A DNA stretch of 64,000 nucleotides from Rhodocyclaceae bacterium (GTDB lineage Bacteria > Pseudomonadota > Gammaproteobacteria > Burkholderiales > Rhodocyclaceae): the NCBI GenBank assembly GCA_020445765.1, contig JAGRFY010000071.1, positions 1 to 64,000 of the forward strand, read 5' to 3'. Positions 55,774 to 64,000 of this stretch are shown here, piece by piece. Under the pieces are notes generated by a model. The model made no database searches. It was not told where the DNA came from and saw only the letters and a program-made list of their open reading frames with translations. A program made the translations under genes and the position numbers. Numbering within the stretch: the first letter of the stretch is position 1; each line of letters opens with the position of its first letter.

Positions 55774-56886
55774 TCAGGGCGCACTTGCGAACACCCTGAC
55801 CCTGCCTGCATCGTCGGCGGTGATCAGTCGATCGCGAAGAATCAGAGGCGGGCGATCAGGCGGTGTCAGATCGCCGAAGGGGCCATACCAGCCAGGCCCA
55901 CGGGCCTTCACGTCGAACGCCAGAATCCGGCCGTCACGCGCCCCGACCGCCCAGACATGCCCGCCACTGACCAGCGGCGCACCATAGTTGCCCCGGCCCG
56001 GATCGTCGAATTCGCTCGCCCAGATCACTTCACCGGTGGCGGAATCCAACGCCGCTGCGAAAGCTTCGCCGAGCGTGACCACGTGCCCGTCTATGCGTGC
56101 CGCAACGCCGGGCTGCTTCACGCCGATGTCGCTGCGCCAGTGGATTTCGCCGCTATCGGGGTCGATCCCGAGCCAGTTCCCGGCCTGCACCGGCAGCAGA
56201 AACAGCCCGGAGACGACCACCGGCCAGCCGGCGATCAGTCCCGTTGGCGGCGCGAACGGTCCGACCTCGACACCGATGTCGGAAACGTCGCGGCGCCAGC
56301 GCTCGACCCCGCTCGCCACTTCGAACCCGGCGAGGCAGGTGTTGGAGATCGCCAGCGCCGCCACCTCGCCCGAAACCGCGAGGATGCCGTTGGCGGTCCC
56401 AGTGATGGTGTGCTCCCAGTGCATCGCGCCGGACGCCGCATCGAGGCGGCCCATGCGGGCGCCGTCGTCCTGCCACCAGCAGGCCAGGACGTCACCGCCG
56501 AGGGCCACCCCGCGCCGCAGAGAAAGTGCGGGTGCCTGATAGGCCCCCAGGAGATCCCCGGTCGCGGGTGCACGTCGCTGCCAGTGACCTGCCGACTGCA
56601 GGACGAGCGCGCCGTCCACGACCATCGGCGCCCCGTTGAACCGTGACGGGATCGCTCCGCCGGGCAATGGGACGGCCCACAGTTCACCCAGCGCCGCCAC
56701 CTCGAACCCCCGGAGGCTGCCGTCGGAGAACGCCGCCACCAGCACATCGCCCGCCACGACGAAATCCGACGCGACCGGCCCGGCCAGGTGAAGCCCGGTG
56801 CCGGCGATCTCGACCAGCGGCGGGCGAAGCTCACCCGCGGGCCGACTGATCCGTGTGGCGTCGAGCAAGGGCAGCGGGCGTGACAT
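55774..56886 (-). CDS. Beta-propeller (PQQ/WD-like repeat) protein linked to the DUF4157 effector
   Basis: A 370-residue protein composed of PQQ-like propeller repeats (SDGSLRGFEVAALGELWAV, DAASGAMHWEH, DPDSGEIHWRS, DSATGEVIWASE). There is no signal peptide, and it lacks catalytic residues of PQQ enzymes, so it is probably a cytosolic binding scaffold. It begins 9 nt after the stop of the 1557-residue DUF4157 protein and must be cotranscribed. Its job could be chaperone, loading adaptor or antitoxin for that protein; nothing in the sequence decides. The start gives MSRPLPLLDATR. Confidence 0.8.
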   Translation of the reverse strand: MSRPLPLLDATRISRPAGELRPPLVEIAGTGLHLAGPVASDFVVAGDVLVAAFSDGSLRGFEVAALGELWAVPLPGGAIPSRFNGAPMVVDGALVLQSAGHWQRRAPATGDLLGAYQAPALSLRRGVALGGDVLACWWQDDGARMGRLDAASGAMHWEHTITGTANGILAVSGEVAALAISNTCLAGFEVASGVERWRRDVSDIGVEVGPFAPPTGLIAGWPVVVSGLFLLPVQAGNWLGIDPDSGEIHWRSDIGVKQPGVAARIDGHVVTLGEAFAAALDSATGEVIWASEFDDPGRGNYGAPLVSGGHVWAVGARDGRILAFDVKARGPGWYGPFGDLTPPDRPPLILRDRLITADDAGRVRVFASAP

Positions 56887-56895
56887 CGAACGATC

Positions 56896-59800
56896 CTAGT
56901 AGACCATGAACACATTGCCGGTATTTATTTCGGCGATCATCGACTGAACCACCAGCGGATCGTCATACGGCGGGCGCGGCGTGGTCAGGCCATGGGCGTC
57001 CCGAATCGCCTGTATTGCCGCTGCTTCGACCTGCTGCCTGGTGCCGATCCGGTTCTCGAACACCCATCGCAGGTTTCCGGTCAGATTGCCGCTGGTTTCG
57101 GTGAAGTCCCGCGCGAACTGCCGCAGGAAGGTGTCCACGTAGAAGACCGACCAGCTCTTGAACTGGATCAGCGTACCCGCGATCATCGCATCCCAGCGGC
57201 GCGTCCCGAGGTGGTTGGTGATCTCGAAGCGCGAGACGCTTCCCCACAGGCTGTTCTCGGATATGTAGCGTATGACGAATTCGGCCCCGGTGTGGAATCC
57301 GTAGCCCCGGGCCAGATCGGCCATCACGTGATCGTATCCCGGCCGTGCCGTGGTCACCAGCATCTCGATGTTGTGCAGCAGGTTCACCGTCGGCTGGCCG
57401 GTGCGGCCCCGGCTGTGATGGTGATCGACAATCTGCCCGAGTTCGGCGACCCCGGTGTGGCCCGTCGCAAGGATGCGGTTGATCGTGGCCTGAGCTTCCG
57501 GGCCGCGCGAAACCGGTGCGTGCGCGGCAAAGCGCATCAGCACGACCTCCGCAGGCGTGATGATCGTCGACAGGGCACGCCTCAGCGCAGCGATGTTCCG
57601 GTGCCCCTCGATCGCCGCGATGGCGCCGTCGAGGTTGGCGCGACGACCGTGGAAATAGGCCTGGAGATAGCGGACGTCGTCAGGCGTCGGCCGGACCCGA
57701 TCCACCAGGGTCTGGAGCCGCTGCTGCATCGCAGCGTCCGGCGGATGCTCGATCGGCACGCACCAGCTTCCGCAGCTGGTCAGCAGATCGCGAATGTCCG
57801 GCCGCATCCGGCCGTAGGTCTCGCGAAGCTGCGGATCGCTCTCGATGCGGGCGCGGGTTTCAGGTTCGAGTCCGCGCATCCAGCGGCCGTAGGCGCCCTC
57901 GGATTGCTCGACGCCACGCCGGATGCTGCCCTGATACCGGCGCGAAGCCACCGCCCCAGCAACCATGATGCCGACCTGCATCATCGCGTTGCCGATGATC
58001 TCGGCGATCCGGGCCTGCCGCAGCCCCTCCGGCAGTTCCGACGTCGCCTCGATCTGTGCCATCAGCCCGGCGCCCATCAGCAGGATGCCCATGCCATCGG
58101 CGCCGATCCCGGTGACCATCAGCGCTCCGCTCAGATAATAGGCCCGCATGGCCGTCCGCGTGGCGCCGCTGGCTGCCGCCGAGACCGCCCGTGCGCCGGC
58201 CGCCACCTGACCCACCGACACCACCGACGAGACGATATTGACGACGTCCATCACCATCTGCAGGTCCCAGCGGAAGGTCTCGTCGCCGATTCGCTGCGCG
58301 ACCCGATAGGCCGAGGGGATGGCGCCGACGACGCCGATCGGGATCAGCAGGTAGAGCGATTGTCCTGCCGTAAACGGTGCAGCCGCGATGGCCGCAATGC
58401 TGGCAACGGTGGCGAGGTTCTCGAGTGCCTCCATCAGCAACTGGTCGGAACTGGCCTCGATACGGATCGAACGGGCGACGCCCGCCACCACCACTGAGAC
58501 ATGGCCGCGCCCGTAAGCTGCCCCGCCCTGGAGGATCGCCCGCAGCGCAGCGAGGATCGCCTCCGCCTTGCTCGAACCGGTGCCCTCGTCATCGCCGGAG
58601 TTGGGCGTGGTGACATCGGAGACATACCATGTCTGCGTTCCGGTCACGCCCGCCGGTGTGCGGTCGACCGCTTCGAGCAGCAGGTTGATGCTCTGGCCTC
58701 GGTCGGAGACGAAGGTCGCCGTCACCCGCTCGGCGCTGGCTGGCAGGGCGCGACGGCGTCGGACGTGGTAGATCTGGCGCACTGCATCGCGCTGTCGAAT
58801 CAGCGCATTGAGTTGCGGCGCGCGGCGGTCGTGGCGCAACAGGTACCGGCCTCGCTCGCTGTCGGCCGCGACGCCATTCAGGATTGCTGCGCGAAGGGTT
58901 CGAATCCGCTCGTCCAGTTGCCAGTAGTTCGCCGAAAGCTGCGTACCGACATCGCCGGTCGCGTGGACGATGTCGTTGTATTCGCGCTGCAGACGCTCGC
59001 GGGCGGGACCGGTCAGGCTTCGGTCGGCCAGCAGGCGCCGCAGTTCGTCCCGGCGGTCCAGCGTCTGCTGTTGCCCGCTCAGTTGCGCCTGGACCCGGGT
59101 TTCCGCCATCAGCCGGGGATCGCGGGCGAAAAGCGGCAGATAGGCGACGGAGGGCGGGCGCGAGACCTCGGCGTCGTCCTGAAGGTGCGGATAGGCGATG
59201 GCGCGGACGAAATACAGCCCCTCGGACCGAAACACGAACTGTTCCGCGTATCTGGGCTCGAACAAGGTCTCGAAGAAGCTGCCGACCAACGTGCCAGCGA
59301 ACCGCAGAATGCCGCTGAGCGAGATCAGCCCGACACTCGTGCCCGGCGGTCCGAACTGCGTCCGGTAGTCGTTCAATACCGTCTCGACATCGGCGCGGAG
59401 ATAGCGCGCGTCGCGGGCAAGACGGGTGCGAAGGACGGCGGCCGTCGGCTGTTCGACCCGCTCCGTACCTTCCGGGGTGGCGGCAACCGATGTCTCCGGC
59501 AGGCGGGTCGTCTGCTCGGCCACGACTTCTGGCCCCTCCCGCGGTCCCGAGGGCGCAGCCGCTGGCGGTGGCACAGCCGGGCTCCGGCCTTCCGGTCGCC
59601 CGGCCTCGGCCCCCGCTGCAGCACCCGAGGCGCCGATCACGTCTTCGTCACGCACCCGGAACATGGCGAAACGGTAGGAATAGTTCTGGAACGCATCGAA
59701 CACGCTCGGGAACAGCAGCGACATCGTGAACTGGTAATCGGTGCCGATCGCGGCATCGAAGAACGGCGGCTGGAGCGACGGATAGGCGCTGAGGCGGGCC

Positions 59801-61569
59801 GGGTGGGGCGGGTTCGTGGCGAGCCGCGCCGGGCTGTTGGCAAGTTGCTGATCGCCTTCGCCGCCGACAACCTGATTGAAGAAGCGCACGAAGCGCTGCA
59901 GCAGTTCCCGTCGGGCGGCGGTGGCGTCCCGTGCGTCCCCACCCACCGCCCGGCGTGCAAGGCCGGGCTGGGTGCGAACGTATCGAGTGAATGGATCGAT
60001 GGCGAGCGGGTTCACCTCGGCCCGGGACGGCCCGGCGGTTCCCCGGCGCCCTCGCAGGATGCGCTCGCGCAAGGTCGTCGCGTCGCTGTCGCCAGGTCGC
60101 GCCGGCGGCGGCCAGATCAGCAGGTATCCGACCTCGCCGATGAGCGCCCGGTCGGTGCGCACCGCATCGACGACATCGGTCTGGATGCGGATCGACGCGG
60201 TGATGGCGTTGAGCGCGGTCACCAGAGGCGTGCGGGTCTCGTCGGACGGGTTCGCGGCGAAGGCGTCCTCGGCGGTCCTGAAGGCGTTCAGCAGCGCCAC
60301 CCGTGAGCCGACCATCGAAAAATATTGCGCCTGCGACATCCAGGACGGCAGCGGATCGATTCCCTGCGCGGCGCCGTAGTGGGTGAGGTAATGCCACGCC
60401 CGGTCCGTGTAGCGTCCCAGCATGATGACGCGCTGCTGGCTGGCAGTGAGCTGGAGGCTTGCCGACGACCCGGCGTGGTCGCGGACGTAGATCATCAGCT
60501 TGAAGGGGATCGAGCCGCGCGCCCAGAAGGACTCCATCTGCCCGACGCCGTCCTCGGCCAGCGCCCCTGACACCTCCTCCAGCCGTTCCGCTCTGCCGTC
60601 GGGCCACCAGTCCAGAAACCCCTGAACCATGTCCGGGCGATAGCCTTCGCCGCTGAGGCGCTTGAGCATGATCGCATAGGCCTGCGGCACCCTCGGCCCC
60701 GCCTGCCACCGACCATCGACCGGCGAAAAGCGGAGCGCGAGCATGCTCACGTTCAAGGTCGATTGCGGCGGGTTGCGAATGTTGTCGTCGGGCTGCACCC
60801 GGGGCGCTCGGTCATCGCCACGCTGCTGGATGGTGTGGGCCAGTTCGTGGGCAAGCAGGCGCTGGCCCTCGCGGGTATCCGGGCGGTATTCGCCCTGGGC
60901 AAAATAGATGTCCTGCCCATAGGTGAAGGCTCGCGCCGCCAGCGCGCGGGCCATGTCCGCAGCCTCGCCGCCGACGTGCACCCGGACATCGGCCAGGCGC
61001 TGCGAAAATCGCATCTCGAAGACATCGAGGAGACCCTCTGGCAGGGCCTCGCCCCGACCTGCCGACCCGTCGAGCCTGCTGCGCAGGCCGGCAGCGTCTC
61101 GCGGCCCGCCGTGACCGGGCATGTCGCCGTCCGCCATCGGTTCGGGCCCCGAGCGGTGATCCCGGCGGCCGGCGGGCAGCGCTTCCTCATGCAGCTCCCG
61201 ATCGTCCGGCATGAGCCGCAGGTCAGGCGCTTCGACGTCGGTGCTGGTGGCGGCAGCCAGGGTGCCACCTTCCCCGCCCCCCTCGCCTGGACCACTGTCG
61301 CCACCGTGCTCACCCCCGCCCTCGCCGCTGTCGCCGGCGGCGGGTACAGGCCCCGCCTGCATCACCCGGTCGGCGATTTCGATTGCTTCCTGCTCGAGCG
61401 GGTCGCCGATCCCGGGCACCTGGGCCGCGCGCAGCAACTCGCGCCGGGCGCGACACGAGGGACAGCTGCAGCACTGTGGTCTCGGGCCGAAGAAGTGCTG
61501 CCCCGATTCCTGCCGCGCCGGCGTCGTGGCCCGGCGGCGGAGGTCGTGAAGCGGTCCGCCGTCAGCCAT
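56896..61569 (-). CDS. Large DUF4157 protein with predicted C-terminal nuclease, eCIS effector candidate
   Basis: A 1557-residue multidomain protein. The N-terminus has a Cys-rich patch (CCSCPSCRARREL), a Gly-rich linker and a DUF4157 domain (LADVRVHVGGEAADMARALAARAFTYGQDIYF) with HELAH at residues 241-245, a zincin-like motif. A long middle part has no family I know; hydrophobic segments around residues 1040-1180 (PFTAGQSLYLLIPIGVVGA, GMGILLMGAGLMAQ) could insert in a membrane. The last 110 residues contain W-D1460-AMIAGTLI-Q1469-FK1471, like the D...QxK core of Mrr-type PD-(D/E)XK nucleases. DUF4157 proteins cluster with eCIS loci as cargo. Toxic activity is inference. Confidence 0.8.
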   Translation of the reverse strand: MADGGPLHDLRRRATTPARQESGQHFFGPRPQCCSCPSCRARRELLRAAQVPGIGDPLEQEAIEIADRVMQAGPVPAAGDSGEGGGEHGGDSGPGEGGGEGGTLAAATSTDVEAPDLRLMPDDRELHEEALPAGRRDHRSGPEPMADGDMPGHGGPRDAAGLRSRLDGSAGRGEALPEGLLDVFEMRFSQRLADVRVHVGGEAADMARALAARAFTYGQDIYFAQGEYRPDTREGQRLLAHELAHTIQQRGDDRAPRVQPDDNIRNPPQSTLNVSMLALRFSPVDGRWQAGPRVPQAYAIMLKRLSGEGYRPDMVQGFLDWWPDGRAERLEEVSGALAEDGVGQMESFWARGSIPFKLMIYVRDHAGSSASLQLTASQQRVIMLGRYTDRAWHYLTHYGAAQGIDPLPSWMSQAQYFSMVGSRVALLNAFRTAEDAFAANPSDETRTPLVTALNAITASIRIQTDVVDAVRTDRALIGEVGYLLIWPPPARPGDSDATTLRERILRGRRGTAGPSRAEVNPLAIDPFTRYVRTQPGLARRAVGGDARDATAARRELLQRFVRFFNQVVGGEGDQQLANSPARLATNPPHPARLSAYPSLQPPFFDAAIGTDYQFTMSLLFPSVFDAFQNYSYRFAMFRVRDEDVIGASGAAAGAEAGRPEGRSPAVPPPAAAPSGPREGPEVVAEQTTRLPETSVAATPEGTERVEQPTAAVLRTRLARDARYLRADVETVLNDYRTQFGPPGTSVGLISLSGILRFAGTLVGSFFETLFEPRYAEQFVFRSEGLYFVRAIAYPHLQDDAEVSRPPSVAYLPLFARDPRLMAETRVQAQLSGQQQTLDRRDELRRLLADRSLTGPARERLQREYNDIVHATGDVGTQLSANYWQLDERIRTLRAAILNGVAADSERGRYLLRHDRRAPQLNALIRQRDAVRQIYHVRRRRALPASAERVTATFVSDRGQSINLLLEAVDRTPAGVTGTQTWYVSDVTTPNSGDDEGTGSSKAEAILAALRAILQGGAAYGRGHVSVVVAGVARSIRIEASSDQLLMEALENLATVASIAAIAAAPFTAGQSLYLLIPIGVVGAIPSAYRVAQRIGDETFRWDLQMVMDVVNIVSSVVSVGQVAAGARAVSAAASGATRTAMRAYYLSGALMVTGIGADGMGILLMGAGLMAQIEATSELPEGLRQARIAEIIGNAMMQVGIMVAGAVASRRYQGSIRRGVEQSEGAYGRWMRGLEPETRARIESDPQLRETYGRMRPDIRDLLTSCGSWCVPIEHPPDAAMQQRLQTLVDRVRPTPDDVRYLQAYFHGRRANLDGAIAAIEGHRNIAALRRALSTIITPAEVVLMRFAAHAPVSRGPEAQATINRILATGHTGVAELGQIVDHHHSRGRTGQPTVNLLHNIEMLVTTARPGYDHVMADLARGYGFHTGAEFVIRYISENSLWGSVSRFEITNHLGTRRWDAMIAGTLIQFKSWSVFYVDTFLRQFARDFTETSGNLTGNLRWVFENRIGTRQQVEAAAIQAIRDAHGLTTPRPPYDDPLVVQSMIAEINTGNVFMVY

Positions 61570-61602
61570 TTGCGCCCCCCGGAGAACTGTCCACGGCCCG
61601 GT

Positions 61603-63159
61603 TCATCGCCGCACCGTCACCGAGATCGGACCACGCACATGGATGCCGTGGGGATGGTACAGCTCGATGAAGTAGGTGCCTGGCGGCAGGCTGCGCCATT
61701 CGAGATCGCCAACCTCGGCGAGGCGGACCCGCCGGCTGCCGCCGTTGTCGTCGTCGCTGCGCGCGAACAAGCCGTAGCCGACACGCCAGAGCGTGACGAA
61801 GAACGCCAGCCCCGCGGCACGCGGATGTTCTGGCTCGGGCAACAGCACCACCCGGACGGAGCCGTTCCGGGCCACCGGGAAGTGGCGCGACTCGGGAAGG
61901 CGGGCGGAGATATCGAAGGTGGACGAGAAGCTGCCCGAGCTGAAGCGCGGCGTGAATTGCGTTTCTCTGGGTACGCGACCGGCAAGCTGGCTACCCAGCT
62001 CGCCGACATCCGGCGACCCCCCGGAGGGCAGCACTTCCGAGGCGACGACCTCTCGATCCTCGGGCCAGCGCTCGGCATTGACCCGGCGGTACGACGTGCG
62101 GCCGGTCCAGCCTTCGGTCCGCCGCTGCGTGGCGTCGGCTACGGTCTGGCTCAGGGAGACGCCGCCGGCCACATCGGTCCCCGAATTGCAGGAGTCGAAG
62201 GCGAGCGTGGCGTCGGTTGCGAATGGCAGCGGCGTCAGGCTGCGCGCGTCGCTGAGCGACAAGCCGTAGTTGGGCAGACCGGGCCACCCGTAGCGCAGGG
62301 TCATGAGCCCGGGCAGGCCGTGACTATAGGCGTTCAGACGCACGATGGACCCGGTTGGGAATGCGCCGATGAGCTCTGGCAGGGAATGGTCCTCGTCGAT
62401 GAAAAATACATAGCGGGGGCCTCGGGCGCGAATCTGGGACGCAGATATGCCGGCCAGCCCGTGGCCAGTGCGTTCGACCAGCCAGACCACCGCAGGCGAA
62501 CTGCCCAGCGCAGAGAACGGGTGGCGTTCGGCCGCACGGATGAACTGGTCGGCATGTCCGGCGCGTTGCTCGCCGGGGCCCGGCGAGCCGATCACCACCA
62601 CGTGCCAGCGTTGCCCGGCGGGAAGGTCGGCGGGGGTCGTCACGGCCCCTGGCGCGGGCGATGCCACCTCCCGCTGGATGGCGCTGCGGCCGCTCCGTGC
62701 CTGCTGCAGCGAGTGGGTCAGTTCATGGGCGAGCAGGCGCCTGCCACCTGGCGTGTCCTGACGGTAGGCACCCGGTGCGAACGAGATGTCGCTACCCTCG
62801 GCGAAAGCCCGCGCCCCCATCGCCTCTGCCCGGCTGCCCGCCTCGGGCCCCTCGTGGAGCCGGATGGCGGACAGATCGGCGCCGAGGCGGGGTTCGAACC
62901 AGCGGCGTTCGCCGCTTGACAGCGGGCGTCCCGTATCGCCGTCGCCCTGCGCCTTCGGCCCTTTCGGGGTGGCGCGAATCGCCGGTCGCCCGGTGTCGCC
63001 GCGGAGCAGGCTGTCGGCGACGCGATCGGCTTCGTGCTCCGAATCGGCGGTCTGGTCGTCGGACGTGAAGAACGGCTGTTCCGTGCGGCCTCCCTGCCCG
63101 AAGAATGGACCCCGGGATGCGTGGCTCCGGCACCAGAATCGTCTGGCGGATCTACGCAA
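61603..63159 (-). CDS. DUF4157 protein with caspase-like domain, eCIS effector candidate
   Basis: A 518-residue protein. The N-terminal DUF4157 domain (about residues 75-155) has LGADLSAIRLHEGPEA and H145-E-L-T-H149. The following domain resembles a caspase-fold cysteine peptidase: a Rossmann-like strand WHVVVIGSPG, His280 in NAYSHG and Cys324 in LAFDSCNSG, the order and spacing of CHAT/C14-type His-Cys dyads. A beta domain of about 100 residues ends the protein. The start is TTG at 63159, well supported by GGAGGTG six bases ahead; no ATG fits. It lies 21 nt after the ATPase gene. Peptidase activity is inferred from two short motifs. Confidence 0.8.
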   Translation of the reverse strand: MRRSARRFWCRSHASRGPFFGQGGRTEQPFFTSDDQTADSEHEADRVADSLLRGDTGRPAIRATPKGPKAQGDGDTGRPLSSGERRWFEPRLGADLSAIRLHEGPEAGSRAEAMGARAFAEGSDISFAPGAYRQDTPGGRRLLAHELTHSLQQARSGRSAIQREVASPAPGAVTTPADLPAGQRWHVVVIGSPGPGEQRAGHADQFIRAAERHPFSALGSSPAVVWLVERTGHGLAGISASQIRARGPRYVFFIDEDHSLPELIGAFPTGSIVRLNAYSHGLPGLMTLRYGWPGLPNYGLSLSDARSLTPLPFATDATLAFDSCNSGTDVAGGVSLSQTVADATQRRTEGWTGRTSYRRVNAERWPEDREVVASEVLPSGGSPDVGELGSQLAGRVPRETQFTPRFSSGSFSSTFDISARLPESRHFPVARNGSVRVVLLPEPEHPRAAGLAFFVTLWRVGYGLFARSDDDNGGSRRVRLAEVGDLEWRSLPPGTYFIELYHPHGIHVRGPISVTVRR

Positions 63160-63180
63160 GGCTCACCTCCGGATCCCGGC

Positions 63181-64000
63181 TCATTGCAGGCGGTTCTCCT
63201 TGGCGAATTCGCGTCGGATGCTTTCCTCGGCGTCGTGCCGGCGCAGTGTCGACTCACCTCTCGCCAACGCCATCAGGCAGGCATGACGAACCGCGTTGGC
63301 GATCGCCCCGCCAGACAATTCGTGCTGGTTCGCGAGATCGGCCAGATCGAAGCCCGGCTCCACATCGACCACCTCCGGCAGCATCCGCCGCCACAGTTCG
63401 AGCCGCTCCCGAGCCTTGGGGATCGGGAAATGCACCAGATGCTCGAAACGGCGGCTGAAGGCGGAATCGACGTTATTGGAGAGGTTGGAGGCGAGGATCG
63501 CCAGGCCGTCAAACGCCTCGATCCGCTGGAGCAGGTAGGAAACCTCCTGATTGGCATAGCGGTCGCGGGCATCGCGCACCTGCGCGCGCTTGCCGAACAG
63601 CGCATCGGCCTCGTCGAAGAACAGAATCCAGTTCTTGCGCTCGGCCCGGTCGAAGACGCGGGCGAGGTTCTTCTCGGTCTCGCCGATGTATTTCGACACC
63701 ACCATCGACAGGTCGATGCGAAACACCGGGCGACCGACCGTCTTGCCCAGCAAGGTGGCGGTCAGCGTCTTGCCGGTACCGGGTGGGCCGAAGAACAGTG
63801 CGCGGCAACCCGGACGCAACTTGCCGCGCATTCCCCAATCTTCCATCAGTGTGTGGCCATGCTCGACCCATGCGCGCAACTCGTCGATCCGCGTCCGGGT
63901 CTGCGTCGGTAGCACCAGGGCGTCCCACGCCAGGACGGTGTCCAGGATCTCCGCCGGGAAGTCGGAAGAGAGCCGCGGCGGGCGGGCCTGTCCGGTCAGG
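63181..64000 (-). CDS. AAA+ ATPase of eCIS type, 5' end outside the window
   Basis: At least 273 residues, open to the window edge. Walker A FFGPPGTGKT, Walker B WILFFDEADALFG, sensor 1 LAILASNLSNN and arginine finger region SRRFEHLVHFP are all present, giving an intact ATPase close to the AAA+ protein conserved in extracellular contractile injection system clusters (Afp15/PVC15-like). In those loci it is proposed to act in assembly or recycling of the particle. It is followed after 21 nt by a DUF4157 gene, a typical eCIS arrangement. Sheath, tube and baseplate genes would be expected further right, outside this window. Confidence 0.85.
   Translation of the reverse strand, partial: LTGQARPPRLSSDFPAEILDTVLAWDALVLPTQTRTRIDELRAWVEHGHTLMEDWGMRGKLRPGCRALFFGPPGTGKTLTATLLGKTVGRPVFRIDLSMVVSKYIGETEKNLARVFDRAERKNWILFFDEADALFGKRAQVRDARDRYANQEVSYLLQRIEAFDGLAILASNLSNNVDSAFSRRFEHLVHFPIPKARERLELWRRMLPEVVDVEPGFDLADLANQHELSGGAIANAVRHACLMALARGESTLRRHDAEESIRREFAKENRLQ

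Noticed and set aside
60763..62919. A 718-codon plus-strand open frame opposite the DUF4157 genes
   Set aside because: No motif, and both DUF4157 proteins on the minus strand show HELxH motifs and good ribosome-binding sites.

Overview
The window reads as a GC-rich chromosome segment of an aerobic, metabolically versatile proteobacterium. Support for this is the presence of sigma-54 activators with -24/-12 promoters, a PQQ alcohol dehydrogenase with a c-type cytochrome, outer-membrane DUF1302/DUF1329 proteins, and tight ATGA-type gene overlaps. The genus cannot be fixed from the sequence alone. No rRNA, tRNA or CRISPR array was seen.

Layout. (1) 1-3470: the end of a CHAT-domain protein and a PyrR-like phosphoribosyltransferase. 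(2) 3488-8796: an AcoR-type sigma-54 activator facing a phenylalanine/tyrosine catabolic operon (4-hydroxyphenylpyruvate dioxygenase, a VOC protein, phenylalanine 4-hydroxylase). (3) 9048-13859: a patatin, a TetR/AhpD-like pair with two matching operator candidates, a G3E GTPase and a small orphan protein. (4) 13964-42218: a catabolic island. It holds a five-gene biotin-independent ketone carboxylase operon laid out like acetophenone carboxylase, its AcoR-type activator, a degenerate acyl-CoA-synthetase-like gene, a DUF1329/DUF1302/RND/YCF48 envelope operon, a PQQ alcohol dehydrogenase with cytochrome c, an AraC regulator, and a CoA-transferase/thiolase/acyl-CoA ligase operon. (5) 42833-47740: a secreted orphan, a MauG-like dihaem protein and decayed ISAs1 and IS3 remnants. 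(6) 48327-55455: a six-gene hyf-like membrane complex whose large subunit lacks the NiFe cysteines (Ehr-type). (7) 55774-64000: the edge of what looks like an extracellular contractile injection system (eCIS) locus, with an AAA+ ATPase, two DUF4157 proteins with different C-terminal domains, and a beta-propeller protein.

How the genes fit together. The island in region 4 makes sense as a pathway from secondary alcohol to ketone (PQQ dehydrogenase), ketone to beta-keto acid (carboxylase), beta-keto acid to CoA thioester (CoA-transferase or ligase), then thiolysis to acetyl-CoA plus an acyl-CoA. I read sigma-54 promoters in front of the carboxylase, the activator, the envelope operon, the PQQ dehydrogenase and the CoA-transferase. 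An inverted repeat TCCG-N5-CGGA, perfect twice at two of these promoters and with one mismatch at the other three, sits roughly 90-190 bp upstream of each. That would tie the dispersed operons into one regulon. The most unusual material is at the right end: one DUF4157 protein carries a caspase-like His/Cys pair and the other ends in a Mrr-like D...QxK nuclease signature, so both look like injected effectors.
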